NCBI GenBank assembly: GCA_020633205.1
Contig: JACKEB010000012.1
Location: 682,001 to 746,000, forward strand
Reading direction: 5' to 3'
DNA: 64,000 nucleotides
From: Polyangiaceae bacterium
GTDB lineage: Bacteria > Myxococcota_A > Polyangia > Polyangiales > Polyangiaceae
Shown: one piece after another, positions 43,258 to 51,565 of the stretch
Numbering within the stretch: the first letter of the stretch is position 1
Layout: each line of letters begins with the position of its first letter
Position numbers and translations under genes: made by a program
The notes under the pieces: model-generated
The model's database searches: none
Seen by the model: the letters and a program-made list of their open reading frames with translations, nothing else
What the model was told of the DNA's origin: nothing

Positions 43258-45036
43258 TCAGGCGAGGAGGTCGAGGGCGCTTTGGCGGATGGCGAAGGCG
43301 GCGTTGATGAGTCCCACGTGGGAATAAGTCTGAGGGAAGTTGCCCCACTGCTCGCCGTTTTGTGGGTCGATGTCTTCGCTGAACAGGCCGACGTGGTTCG
43401 CGTGCTTGATCAGCTGCTCGCAAGCTTCAATTGCTTCCTCGCGGTAACCAAGCCTGGCTAGAGCCTCGGCGGCCCAGAAGCCACAAACCGTGAAGGTGCT
43501 GAGCGTCTCGCCGATGCCGTCGAAGTGATTGTAGCGCTTCATCAGGTAGCGATCGACGCTGAGCCGCTTGTAGAGCTCCCGTACGTGGCGCTCGGCGCGC
43601 GCGTCGCCGCGCTTCAGGTAGCCCATGTTGACCATCATGAAGAGCGAGGCATCGGCGTTGTTGTTCGAGGGGCTGGTGCTCTCGGCGTAGAAGCCGAGCT
43701 CCGGGCGGTAGCACTGCTCTTCGATGATGCTACGGGCTCGAGCCACCAGGCCCAGGGCGCGACCTTCGAGCGCCGGATCGGCGATCGATTTGCCGATGCG
43801 TGCTGACAGTGCGGCGCCAATCCAGTGGAAAAGCAATGGGAACGTATGAACTTCAGGTTCCGCACGGTACTCCCAGATGCCCGCATCGGGGAGCTCCATC
43901 GTGTGTTCGATGTAGCCGAGCAAGCGGTGCACCAGAGCCGCGCGGTGCTCGTGGTTGCCCTGGGTGTCGAAGCGTAGGTCCAAAAACTGGGGCGCGATGG
44001 CGGCGATGATCTCGCCGTAGACGTCGTTCTGCACTTGCAGGTAGGCGGCGTTGCCGACCCGCACAGGCTGGTTGTCGTCCTTGTAGCCGGCGAGGTGATC
44101 CAGCGTGCGCTCCGAGAGCCGAGACTCCCCGCTGATGCCGTAGACCGGCTGGAGCGCGGCGGTGCCTTCCGCGATGTTGTGGGCGAAGGAAACGAAGCGC
44201 TCCATCTCCTCGAAGTGCCCTAGCCGCCGCATCGCGTGCAGCGTGAAGTAGGTGTCCCGCAGCCAGCAGTAGCGGTAGTCCCAGTTTCGCCCAGAGCCCG
44301 CGTGCTCCGGGATGCTGGTGGTGGTGGCCGCGGTGATCGCGCCCGTGTCTTCGTACTGGTGGAGCTTCAGCGCGAGTGCTGAACGGATCACCTCGCGTTG
44401 GAAGATACCGGGCAAGTTGGTGTGTTTGACCCAGGTCTCCCAGTACTTGCGAGTGCGCGAGAAAAACGTCTCGCAGGTTTCCTCCAGCGCGGCCTCGAGG
44501 GGGTTGCCCCAGGTCAAAACCACATACGTTTCTTGAGTGAGCAGGAAGGGGCGCTCCTCGAGCAGGTAGGCGAGGGGCACGTTCGTCGTCAGGCGTAGCG
44601 GCCCACCGTCCACTTGCCACTGCACGTGGTTGCTCGCGACGTAGGACGCCGGAACCTTTTCGCCATAGTCGTAGACGGGGTGGCACGCGACCTTCACACT
44701 GGGGCGACCGTCCAACGGACGCAGGCGCCTCACCAGCATGTTTGGCTTGAAGGAGCGATCGTACTGCTTGTAGCGCGGCGCGAAGTCGATCAGCTCGAAA
44801 CGACCCGACTCCGAGCTGAACACCGTGCGCAGGATGTTGGTGTTCGGCAGGTAGTCTTGCTCCGTTTGAAACTCGCTCTCGCGCGGTTGGACGCTGAACT
44901 CGCCGCCACGTTTCGAGTCGAGCAGTGAACCGAACACGAAGCTCGAGTCGAAGCGCGGCCAGCAAAGCCAGCTGACGGCGCCGCGATCGTCGATCAAGGC
45001 TTGATAAGAGCAATTGCCGATCAGTGCGTGTTTCAC
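43258..45036 (-). CDS. Glycoside hydrolase family 15 protein (trehalase/glucoamylase-like)
   Basis: The 592-residue protein follows the bacterial GH15 pattern. The N-terminal beta-sandwich starts MKHALIGNCSYQALIDDRGAV with WLCWPRFDSSFVFGSLLD. An (alpha/alpha)6 barrel follows with RNWDYRYCWLRDTYF and the terminal GNFPQTYSHVGLINAAF segment. Proteins with this N-terminal wording include trehalases and glucoamylases. It hydrolyses alpha-glucosidic bonds; trehalose is favoured because it is divergent, 112 bp apart, from a trehalose synthase/phosphatase gene. No signal peptide, so it should be cytoplasmic. The substrate assignment is inference. Confidence 0.9.
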   Translation of the reverse strand: MKHALIGNCSYQALIDDRGAVSWLCWPRFDSSFVFGSLLDSKRGGEFSVQPRESEFQTEQDYLPNTNILRTVFSSESGRFELIDFAPRYKQYDRSFKPNMLVRRLRPLDGRPSVKVACHPVYDYGEKVPASYVASNHVQWQVDGGPLRLTTNVPLAYLLEERPFLLTQETYVVLTWGNPLEAALEETCETFFSRTRKYWETWVKHTNLPGIFQREVIRSALALKLHQYEDTGAITAATTTSIPEHAGSGRNWDYRYCWLRDTYFTLHAMRRLGHFEEMERFVSFAHNIAEGTAALQPVYGISGESRLSERTLDHLAGYKDDNQPVRVGNAAYLQVQNDVYGEIIAAIAPQFLDLRFDTQGNHEHRAALVHRLLGYIEHTMELPDAGIWEYRAEPEVHTFPLLFHWIGAALSARIGKSIADPALEGRALGLVARARSIIEEQCYRPELGFYAESTSPSNNNADASLFMMVNMGYLKRGDARAERHVRELYKRLSVDRYLMKRYNHFDGIGETLSTFTVCGFWAAEALARLGYREEAIEACEQLIKHANHVGLFSEDIDPQNGEQWGNFPQTYSHVGLINAAFAIRQSALDLLA

Positions 45037-45148
45037 GGAGGATCTCTCAGGGGAGGTGGGGACGAGGCATGAAGGCGCTCAGCGTCTTTCACGCTGTCTA
45101 GGGCCTCGGTTGCAGACCCAGTGTGGCCTATGACATAAGCGACACTTC

Positions 45149-47377
45149 ATGAGCAAAGCCAAGCTAATCGTCGCATCGGCTCGCCTGCCGGTAACGATGG
45201 CGAAGCGAGCCGACGGATGGACGGTGCACGCTAGCACCGGTGGTCTCGTCACCGCGCTGAAATCCGTCGCCGATCAACGCCCGTTCACCTGGCTCGGTTG
45301 GCCAGGCACCCACGTCTCAGAAGCCGATCGTGGAGCCGTTACGCGCGAACTCAGCCGCCACGGCTCCGCGCCAGTATTCATCGCAAAGAGCGATATTTCA
45401 GGCTTCTACGAGGGCTTCAGCAACCAGGTGCTGTGGCCACTGTTTCATGCGCTGAACGAGCGCATCCACTTCGATCGCAGCGCTTGGCGTGCGTATCAAA
45501 AGGTGAACGAGCAGTTCGCTGACGCGATCTTGGAGCAAGCTGGCCCCGGCGACGTCGTCTGGGTGCATGACTACCAGCTGGCTCTCGTTCCAGAGCTCTT
45601 GCGGCGCCGAGGTTTGGACTGCCCGATCGGGTTTTTCCTCCACATTCCTTTCCCCGCGGCCCAGACCTATCGCTCCCTCGCGGTGCGCGAAGAGATCCTG
45701 ACCGGCTTGCTCGGCGCTGATTTGCTCGGCTTTCACAGCTATGAGTACGTTAGCCATTTCCGCGCGGCATGCTTGCGCGTGCTTGGTATCGAGAGCGATC
45801 CGAACTCGATTCGCTTGTCCTCCCACCGCGTGAAGCTCGGGATGTTGCCGATCGGTATCGACCCGGGGGAGGTGACGGAGCTCTGTCAGACGGAGGACGC
45901 GAAGAGCGAGCTGCAGCGCCTTTCAGAGACCTACGGAAACAAGCACATCGTGGTCGGCGTCGACCGCTTGGACTACACCAAGGGGATCCCGGAGAAGCTG
46001 CGCGCGTTCGAGGAGCTGCTCGCCCGCCACCCGAAGCTTCGGGACAAGGTGGTGTTAATCCAGATCGCCGCGCCTTCACGCATGGGCGTCCAGGAATACC
46101 AAACGCTGAAACGTGAGGTCGACGAGCTGGTTGGCCGCGTGAATGGGCGTTTTGGTTCCGCGTCACACACTCCCGTCGTCTACGTGAATCAAGCGTACTC
46201 ACGGGCGCGCTTGGCGGGGCTCTACCAGGCGGCTGATGTCGCGCTCATTACACCGATTCGCGATGGCATGAACCTCGTGGCGCTGGAGTATATTGCCGCG
46301 CGGAGAGAACAGGGCGGTACCTTGATCCTCAGCGAGTTCGCCGGCGCCGCGCACTGCTTGCCTGGGGCGCGGCTGGTGAACCCGTACAACGTGGACCAGG
46401 TAGCCCACGAGTTGGCGCATGCGCTCGAGGGCCGCGTGGCTCGCACGAAGCAGCAGCAGGCGTTCGGGAACATGCTGGACTTCGTCGACAACAACACGAG
46501 CATGCGCTGGGCGAAGCGCTTCCTGGACCAGCTGGAGTCTGGAACGGAAGGCGCGCGAACCACCTTCAAGCGCTTGCGGGTCGACGCGGAGCCCCTCGCA
46601 TCGCAAGTCCGCGCGGCAACGAATCCACTGATGTTGTTGGATTACGACGGCACCCTGCGGGGCTTCGTCAACGACCCGATGAACGCCACCCCCGAGCCGC
46701 GGATCCTGCAGACGCTGGAGAAGCTCTCGCAGCTCTGTACGCTCTACGTGATCAGTGGACGCCCGGCAGCGGTACTCGAGGAGTGGCTCGGCAAGCTGCC
46801 GATCGGGCTGGTTTGCGAACATGGGTTGGGTGTGAAGCCGATCGGCGGCGAATGGCACGACCGGGAGCAACCAAGCATCGAGTCGCTCAAGAAGGCAATC
46901 GACCCGTTGTTCAAGGACTTCGTGTCCCGCACTCCGGGCAGTCGAGTCGAGTACAAGCGGGGAGGGATCGCCTGGCACTACCGCGCCGCTGACCCGGAGT
47001 TCGGTGCCTTCCAGGCGAATGAACTGCTGCCGCTGCTGGCGGACGTGTTGAAGCGTCGCCCGTTCAACGTGCTCAAGGGGAACCGCGTGATCGAGGTGCG
47101 TCACGAGCAAGCCACCAAGGGCCGCGCAACCAGCGAGCTCTTGCGACGCCACTCAAAGGCGGATTTCCTCTTCTGCGCGGGCGACGACCGCACCGATGAA
47201 GAGATGATGGACGCCATCCCCAAGAGCTGGGCCTCCCGCGCCGTCACGTGTTGGGTGGGCAGCGCCAACAGCCGCGCGCAGTTCTGGGTGGAGTCGAACC
47301 ACGCCTTGCTCGCGGAGCTGGAGCGTGTCGCGGCCCTCTGGGAAGCGCAGCGGAAGAAGCCCAAGAAGAGCCGCTAG
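45149..47377 (+). CDS. Fused trehalose-6-phosphate synthase and phosphatase
   Basis: The 742-residue protein joins a GT20 synthase and a HAD-type phosphatase. The synthase (about 1-470) has the glucosyltransferase segments WVHDYQLALVPELLR, GVDRLDYTKGIPEK and the nucleotide-sugar region RDGMNLVALEYIAA. The phosphatase starts at LLDYDGTLRGF with nucleophile Asp498 and general acid Asp500, and ends with GDDRTDEEMM. Bacteria usually encode OtsA and OtsB separately, though fused forms occur as in yeast and plants. It makes trehalose from UDP-glucose and glucose-6-phosphate in two steps. The N-terminus (ASARLPVTM) lacks the first conserved strand motif of E. coli OtsA but retains the general pattern. 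It is divergent from the GH15 gene. Confidence 0.94.
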   Translation: MSKAKLIVASARLPVTMAKRADGWTVHASTGGLVTALKSVADQRPFTWLGWPGTHVSEADRGAVTRELSRHGSAPVFIAKSDISGFYEGFSNQVLWPLFHALNERIHFDRSAWRAYQKVNEQFADAILEQAGPGDVVWVHDYQLALVPELLRRRGLDCPIGFFLHIPFPAAQTYRSLAVREEILTGLLGADLLGFHSYEYVSHFRAACLRVLGIESDPNSIRLSSHRVKLGMLPIGIDPGEVTELCQTEDAKSELQRLSETYGNKHIVVGVDRLDYTKGIPEKLRAFEELLARHPKLRDKVVLIQIAAPSRMGVQEYQTLKREVDELVGRVNGRFGSASHTPVVYVNQAYSRARLAGLYQAADVALITPIRDGMNLVALEYIAARREQGGTLILSEFAGAAHCLPGARLVNPYNVDQVAHELAHALEGRVARTKQQQAFGNMLDFVDNNTSMRWAKRFLDQLESGTEGARTTFKRLRVDAEPLASQVRAATNPLMLLDYDGTLRGFVNDPMNATPEPRILQTLEKLSQLCTLYVISGRPAAVLEEWLGKLPIGLVCEHGLGVKPIGGEWHDREQPSIESLKKAIDPLFKDFVSRTPGSRVEYKRGGIAWHYRAADPEFGAFQANELLPLLADVLKRRPFNVLKGNRVIEVRHEQATKGRATSELLRRHSKADFLFCAGDDRTDEEMMDAIPKSWASRAVTCWVGSANSRAQFWVESNHALLAELERVAALWEAQRKKPKKSR

Positions 47378-47506
47378 GGTCCTGCCAGCCGTCGACGTCG
47401 GATCGAAGGGTCGTTTCAACGCCCGGCGCGCATCGACAAGCCCAGGCAACAGGGCTACATCCTTCTGGAGGCTCGAAGGTGTGAGGGCCCGAGCCACTTC
47501 ATCGCC

Positions 47507-48853
47507 ATGCGTTTCCGTCTGTTTGGATTTCCGGTTCAAGTCGAACCGAGCTTTTGGGTGATCGCGGTGTTGTTCGGCCTGAACACGGCTGCGGGCAGCA
47601 TGGGCGCGCTGTTGACGGGCATGCTGATTTGGCTCGGCATCCTGCTCGTCTCCTTGTTGGTTCACGAGCTGGGGCATGCGTTCGCCGCGCGAGCCTACGG
47701 AGAGTCCCCACACATCGTGCTCCATGCCCTCGGTGGACGTACCGTCTGGTCGCCGAACTCGGAGCCCACGCGGGTCCAACGCGTCATCGTGACTGCTGCT
47801 GGGCCTTTGGCTGGCTACCTGCTCGCCGCGGGGGCGTTCGTCGCGCTGGTCGTTAGCGGTCAGGAGCTGCTTGGTGAGAAGGTGAGCATGACCGGGCGGG
47901 TGCTGAGCCAGCTCGCCATCCTCAACGTCTTCTGGTCGACGTTCAATCTGTTGCCGGTCATCCCCTTTGACGGCGGGCACATCGTCGCGGCCATCTTGGG
48001 GAAGGGGCGTGAACGCGTCGCTCTGATCATCTCCGTGGTGGTGGGTGTCCTAGGCGCGATCGCGTTCCTGGTCGGGAACATGATGTTTGGCGCCATCATC
48101 CTCGGCTGGGCAGCGGCCACGAACTGGATGAGTCTGCGTCGCCCAGAGCCTGCGCCGATCCCCAAGGAGGCGCTGCTGCAAATGCTGACCGAGGCTCGCA
48201 ACGCCATGGATCAGGGACGGTTGGCGGAAGCCCACGCCATTGGGCGCGCCGTGTTCGAGGCGACTCCCGACGCGGACGTACGACGCCGTGCCGCCGAAAT
48301 CGGCGCTTGGTCAGCTCTCCTGGGGGGTGACCCTGCAGCCGCCGAGCAGGTGCTCGAGCGTGCGCCAAAAGATCAGCCTCTGGATCCATACCTGCGTGCT
48401 GCAGTGCTCGAAGCCTCGGGTCAGGACCAGCGTGCGGTGGAGACGATTGCCCACGCTCGACGCGCGGGTGACACGCGTCTTGAGCTCGCTGCGCTCTACA
48501 TCAAAGCTTTGCTCAAGGTGGGCGACTTCGAGCGCGCCGCCCGCGTCACCTTGGATATCTTCGACGACACTCCCAGTGATGACGCCCGGCGGGTGGCCCA
48601 CGCTGCCCTCGACGGGGGTGCCGCGCTCGCGGCAGCGAGCCTGTTCGAGCGGCTCTTCGAGCGCACCGGAGTCGCGGACGACGGCGTGTCGGGGCTGCGG
48701 GGTTTCGTTGAAGCGGAGCAGATGGATGCGGCGCTCAGGTTGCTGAGGCAGGCGGTCTCGGCGGGGCTCGACCCAGAGCGCGTTCGCCACGACGATCGCC
48801 TTGGCGCGCTCCAGCGGGACAACCGCTTCGAGGACGCGCTGTCTGGGACCTAG
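47507..48853 (+). CDS. Site-2-type (M50) protease with C-terminal helical-repeat tail
   Basis: The 448-residue protein has an M50 membrane protease domain. The zinc motif HELGH lies at 53-57 inside a membrane helix (LLVSLLVHELGHAFAARAYG). The second metal motif NLLPVIPFDGGH provides Asp. About six hydrophobic spans cover residues 12-210. The C-terminal ~230 residues (from about 215) are hydrophilic and helical, with repeats such as ARNAMDQGRLAEAHAIGRAVFEA in TPR-like pairs. The fusion is consistent with substrate recognition or complex assembly. It should cut membrane-bound regulators. It follows the trehalose gene by 129 bp on the same strand. The ATG at 47507 has no strong ribosome site. 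Confidence 0.88.
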   Translation: MRFRLFGFPVQVEPSFWVIAVLFGLNTAAGSMGALLTGMLIWLGILLVSLLVHELGHAFAARAYGESPHIVLHALGGRTVWSPNSEPTRVQRVIVTAAGPLAGYLLAAGAFVALVVSGQELLGEKVSMTGRVLSQLAILNVFWSTFNLLPVIPFDGGHIVAAILGKGRERVALIISVVVGVLGAIAFLVGNMMFGAIILGWAAATNWMSLRRPEPAPIPKEALLQMLTEARNAMDQGRLAEAHAIGRAVFEATPDADVRRRAAEIGAWSALLGGDPAAAEQVLERAPKDQPLDPYLRAAVLEASGQDQRAVETIAHARRAGDTRLELAALYIKALLKVGDFERAARVTLDIFDDTPSDDARRVAHAALDGGAALAAASLFERLFERTGVADDGVSGLRGFVEAEQMDAALRLLRQAVSAGLDPERVRHDDRLGALQRDNRFEDALSGT

Positions 48854-49299
48854 GTCGTGCACTCGCTGCGCGCCCTATGACATCTCTTGCGCGGCACCTT
48901 GCATCCGTGACTCAACTTCACACCTGAAGCCACGGCTGTTTCCGCGCGAATCACCGCGTCCTCACGTGGCTGCTCATGCGTTGTCACGCTTTGCCGTTAG
49001 CGAGAGATGGCAGCGGACGAAGGCAAATTGGGGGCGTCGCAGTTGCGAAGGGCGAGGGAACCGAGGCGACGTCGGGGCGTGAGCGCCTTAGACATCCGGG
49101 GTGACGAACGCCCCGACTACAGCCGTGCGGTAGCGACTGCGGAAGAGATTGTCGGCACGACGCGTGCATTGCTCACTCGCACGCGGCTTGGAGGACCAGC
49201 TTGTTTGCCTGAATGGGAGCGAGGCTGGAACCCTTACAAACGCGATGACGCAACATCGATGAGGCGCGGAGAGCGCGCCCAAACGGAGGTCAAGGCAAC
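48854..49299. other. Intergenic/leader region upstream of SUMF1-like gene
   Basis: This 446-bp stretch contains a 99-codon open frame ending on the next start, but its codon use is weaker at third positions than in neighbours and it has no family features. A GGAGG site at 49286 serves the following ATG. No hairpin or repeat stands out. Confidence 0.5.
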
Positions 49300-50241
49300 A
49301 TGAATCGGCGTTTCTTGGTGGGAGCTCTAGTGTGTACCGTCGCGGCGGGCGCTTTCGCGGCGCTACGTGGTGGGGACGCTCCGATCAGCGCGCCGCAGGC
49401 CATCGTCGCCGAGCCTTCGGAGGCGCCTGCTGTTGCCGTCAATCGCGCTGATGAAGCGAGCGCCAAGGCGGCTGATACGCGTCACGCCACGCGTAACAGT
49501 GACGTCACTCCCGAGCAAAAGCAGGCGGCTGACGACTTGCCCGCTGGCGCGAAGCCTGTGGACAACTCCGGCGCTTGCCCCCCCGAGATGGTGCAGGTGT
49601 CTGGTGAGTACTGCACCGAGGTGCGCGAGACCTGCAAGGAGTGGCTCGATGATCCCAAGCTGCCCTACGCCCGCTGCAAGGTGTTCGAGAAGTCCGAGTG
49701 CGTGGGCAAGCGCGTCAGCATGAACTACTGCATCGATCGCTACGAGTACACGAAGCCCGGTGAAGAGCTGCCGCTCAACCATCAGAGCTTCGTGACTGGC
49801 AGCAAGATCTGCAAGGCACAGGGCAAGCGGCTCTGCGCGGAGCAGGAGTGGAACTTCGCGTGCGAGGGCGAGGAGATGCGCCCGTACCCCTACGGCTGGG
49901 AGCGCAAGGCCGTCTGCAACCAGGATCGCGACGACCTGTACGAGATGAAGAAGGGACACCAGGTCCTCAAGGATCACCGTGAGAAGAGCGGCGAGCGCGA
50001 CGAGTGCGTGAGCCCGTTCGGTGTCTACAACCTCGCTGGTAACCTCGACGAGCCCACCCTGCGTGAAGGCGCGACCCACAACTATCCCTTCCGCACGGCG
50101 CTCAAGGGCGGCTGGTGGATGGCGGCTCGCAATCGCTGCCGTCCCGCCACGACGGCTCACGACGACCACTACGAAGACATCCAACTCGGCGTTCGCTGCT
50201 GCTCGGACGTGCCCGGCAGCCAGGGCGGACCCAACGGCTGA
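49300..50241 (+). CDS. Secreted SUMF1/FGE-fold protein, copy 1
   Basis: The 313-residue protein starts with a signal peptide or anchor (MNRRFLVGALVCTVAAGAFA). A disordered linker (about 25-95) precedes a Cys-rich SUMF1-type (formylglycine-generating enzyme/EgtB/PvdO) domain with KICKAQGKRLCAEQEWNFAC, MRPYPYGW, an SPFGVYNLAGNLDE segment and the C-terminal GGWWMAARNRC...LGVRCC. Human FGE uses two cysteines in CYRYRC; here the first position is not Cys (AARNRC). The copper site is therefore incomplete and formylglycine activity is doubtful. Many cysteines suggest a disulfide-rich exported protein. The ATG has a GGAGG site 10 bp upstream. A paralogue follows 340 bp downstream. Confidence 0.82.
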   Translation: MNRRFLVGALVCTVAAGAFAALRGGDAPISAPQAIVAEPSEAPAVAVNRADEASAKAADTRHATRNSDVTPEQKQAADDLPAGAKPVDNSGACPPEMVQVSGEYCTEVRETCKEWLDDPKLPYARCKVFEKSECVGKRVSMNYCIDRYEYTKPGEELPLNHQSFVTGSKICKAQGKRLCAEQEWNFACEGEEMRPYPYGWERKAVCNQDRDDLYEMKKGHQVLKDHREKSGERDECVSPFGVYNLAGNLDEPTLREGATHNYPFRTALKGGWWMAARNRCRPATTAHDDHYEDIQLGVRCCSDVPGSQGGPNG

Positions 50242-50582
50242 GCGTCTCGCCAGACGTTCGAAGAGCCCAACATCCGGTCGGCCGAAGCCACCCGCGAGCA
50301 ACTCGTGGGTGGCAAAATCGTGTCGTTTCCAGGCGAACTTATCGTCGCACCGCGTGCGTGCCAGGTGTCCGCAGTGCCTCAGATTTCCTGGATTCTAGAC
50401 GTGCGTAGTGCATCAAATGTCGCCGTTAATGGCTTGATATAATTGGACTAATTCGGCGTATGCGTCGCTTACTTGAAACCTGAAGGTTCGTGACCTACAG
50501 GTCGCACTGGGTGTCACCAATCAGCCACGTGACCGAGGCGGTGCCTTGACATCCCTAGGGGCTCACGCAGAATCGCCTGGCT
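50242..50582. other. Intergenic region between SUMF1-fold paralogues
   Basis: This 341-bp gap has no gene. It is relatively AT-rich around 50410-50460 and contains a TATAAT at 50438-50443. A TTGACA occurs at 50546-50551, close to the next start. Either may belong to a promoter of the second paralogue, but neither has a well-placed partner hexamer. Confidence 0.4.
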
Positions 50583-51434
50583 TTGCGTCCCATCCAGCTA
50601 CCCCTCTGGTTGACGGTCGGAGTGTTCGCCCTGGCCGCCTGTGACCGCCCATCGCCTGAGCCGCGTGCCCTGCAGCTCGACGAGGCAAACCAAGCGTCGG
50701 AGTCCATCCCGCCGCAAGAGAGCGTTGAGGAGGCCCAGCCTCTAGCCAACGTCGCTCCGGCTCCCGAGGCGAAGACAGCGCCAGCCAGTGAGAGCGGGGA
50801 GTGCCCCGCGAACATGGTGCTGGTTGAAGGCGAGTACTGCCCGAAGGTGAAGCAGACCTGTCTGCGCTACCTCGACCCGCCAGGCCGCTTCGAGAAATTC
50901 CGCTGCGCTGAGTACAAGCAGCCCGCGGAGTGCGAGGGGCCGAAGAAGAAGATGAAGTACTGCATCGACCGCGATGAGTACGTCGCTCCGGGCAACACCT
51001 TGCCGGAGAGCCACAAGAGCTGGACCCACGCCGACCAGACGTGTCGCGCCCAGGGCAAGCGCGTGTGCATGGAGAGCGAGTGGAACTTCGCCTGCGAAGG
51101 TGAGGAGATGCGCCCGTATCCCTACGGTTTCAAGCGCGACCCCACCGCATGCAACGCGGATCACACCGACTTGGTCGACGCCGAGGGCAACCTCAAGGAC
51201 CGTCGTGTTCCGCCGGGAACGTACAACCGCTGCGTCAGTCCCTTTGGCGTGCGTGACATGGCCGGAAACCTCGAGGAGTTCGTGACCATCGACGGGTCCA
51301 CGCCGGCCCGCCCGGCCATGAAGGGCGCCTACTGGCAGCCTAGCCGCAACTTCTGTCGCGCGGCCCAGACGGCCCACGACCGCTACTACAACGGGACCGA
51401 AACCGGCTTCCGTTGCTGCGCCGACGTCGACTGA
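50583..51434 (+). CDS. SUMF1/FGE-fold lipoprotein, copy 2
   Basis: The 283-residue protein begins at TTG 50583 (RPIQLPLWLTVGVFALAAC), giving a lipoprotein signal with LAAC. A TAG lies nine codons upstream in frame, so the start must be here or later. A linker (about 22-75) precedes the same domain as copy 1: GECPANMVLVEGEYCPKVKQ, AQGKRVCMESEWNFACEGEE, MRPYPYGFK, SPFGVRDMAGNLEEF and GAYWQPSRNFCRAAQTAHD...GFRCCADVD. As in copy 1, the first active-site cysteine of FGE is replaced (SRNFC), so it may bind rather than modify. Cysteine positions match copy 1, supporting duplication. One copy is lipid-anchored and the other is not, which suggests division of labour at the cell surface. Confidence 0.83.
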   Translation: MRPIQLPLWLTVGVFALAACDRPSPEPRALQLDEANQASESIPPQESVEEAQPLANVAPAPEAKTAPASESGECPANMVLVEGEYCPKVKQTCLRYLDPPGRFEKFRCAEYKQPAECEGPKKKMKYCIDRDEYVAPGNTLPESHKSWTHADQTCRAQGKRVCMESEWNFACEGEEMRPYPYGFKRDPTACNADHTDLVDAEGNLKDRRVPPGTYNRCVSPFGVRDMAGNLEEFVTIDGSTPARPAMKGAYWQPSRNFCRAAQTAHDRYYNGTETGFRCCADVD

Positions 51435-51565
51435 ACTTCGGACAAGCGAGACGCAAGACGCGGGTTCTACACCGGAGCCCGCGTTTCTGCATTTCGCCCT
51501 GGGTTTTGGGGGAGAGGGAACAGCCACGGGAACACGAGACCCCGTGTTTGGCGTTCTGCGAAGCC

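Noticed and set aside
49007..49303. 98-residue frame ending on the start of the first SUMF1-fold gene with an ATGA overlap
   Set aside because: Third-codon-position GC is clearly lower than in the neighbours, composition is Arg-rich and there is no family feature. The overlap alone is not enough.
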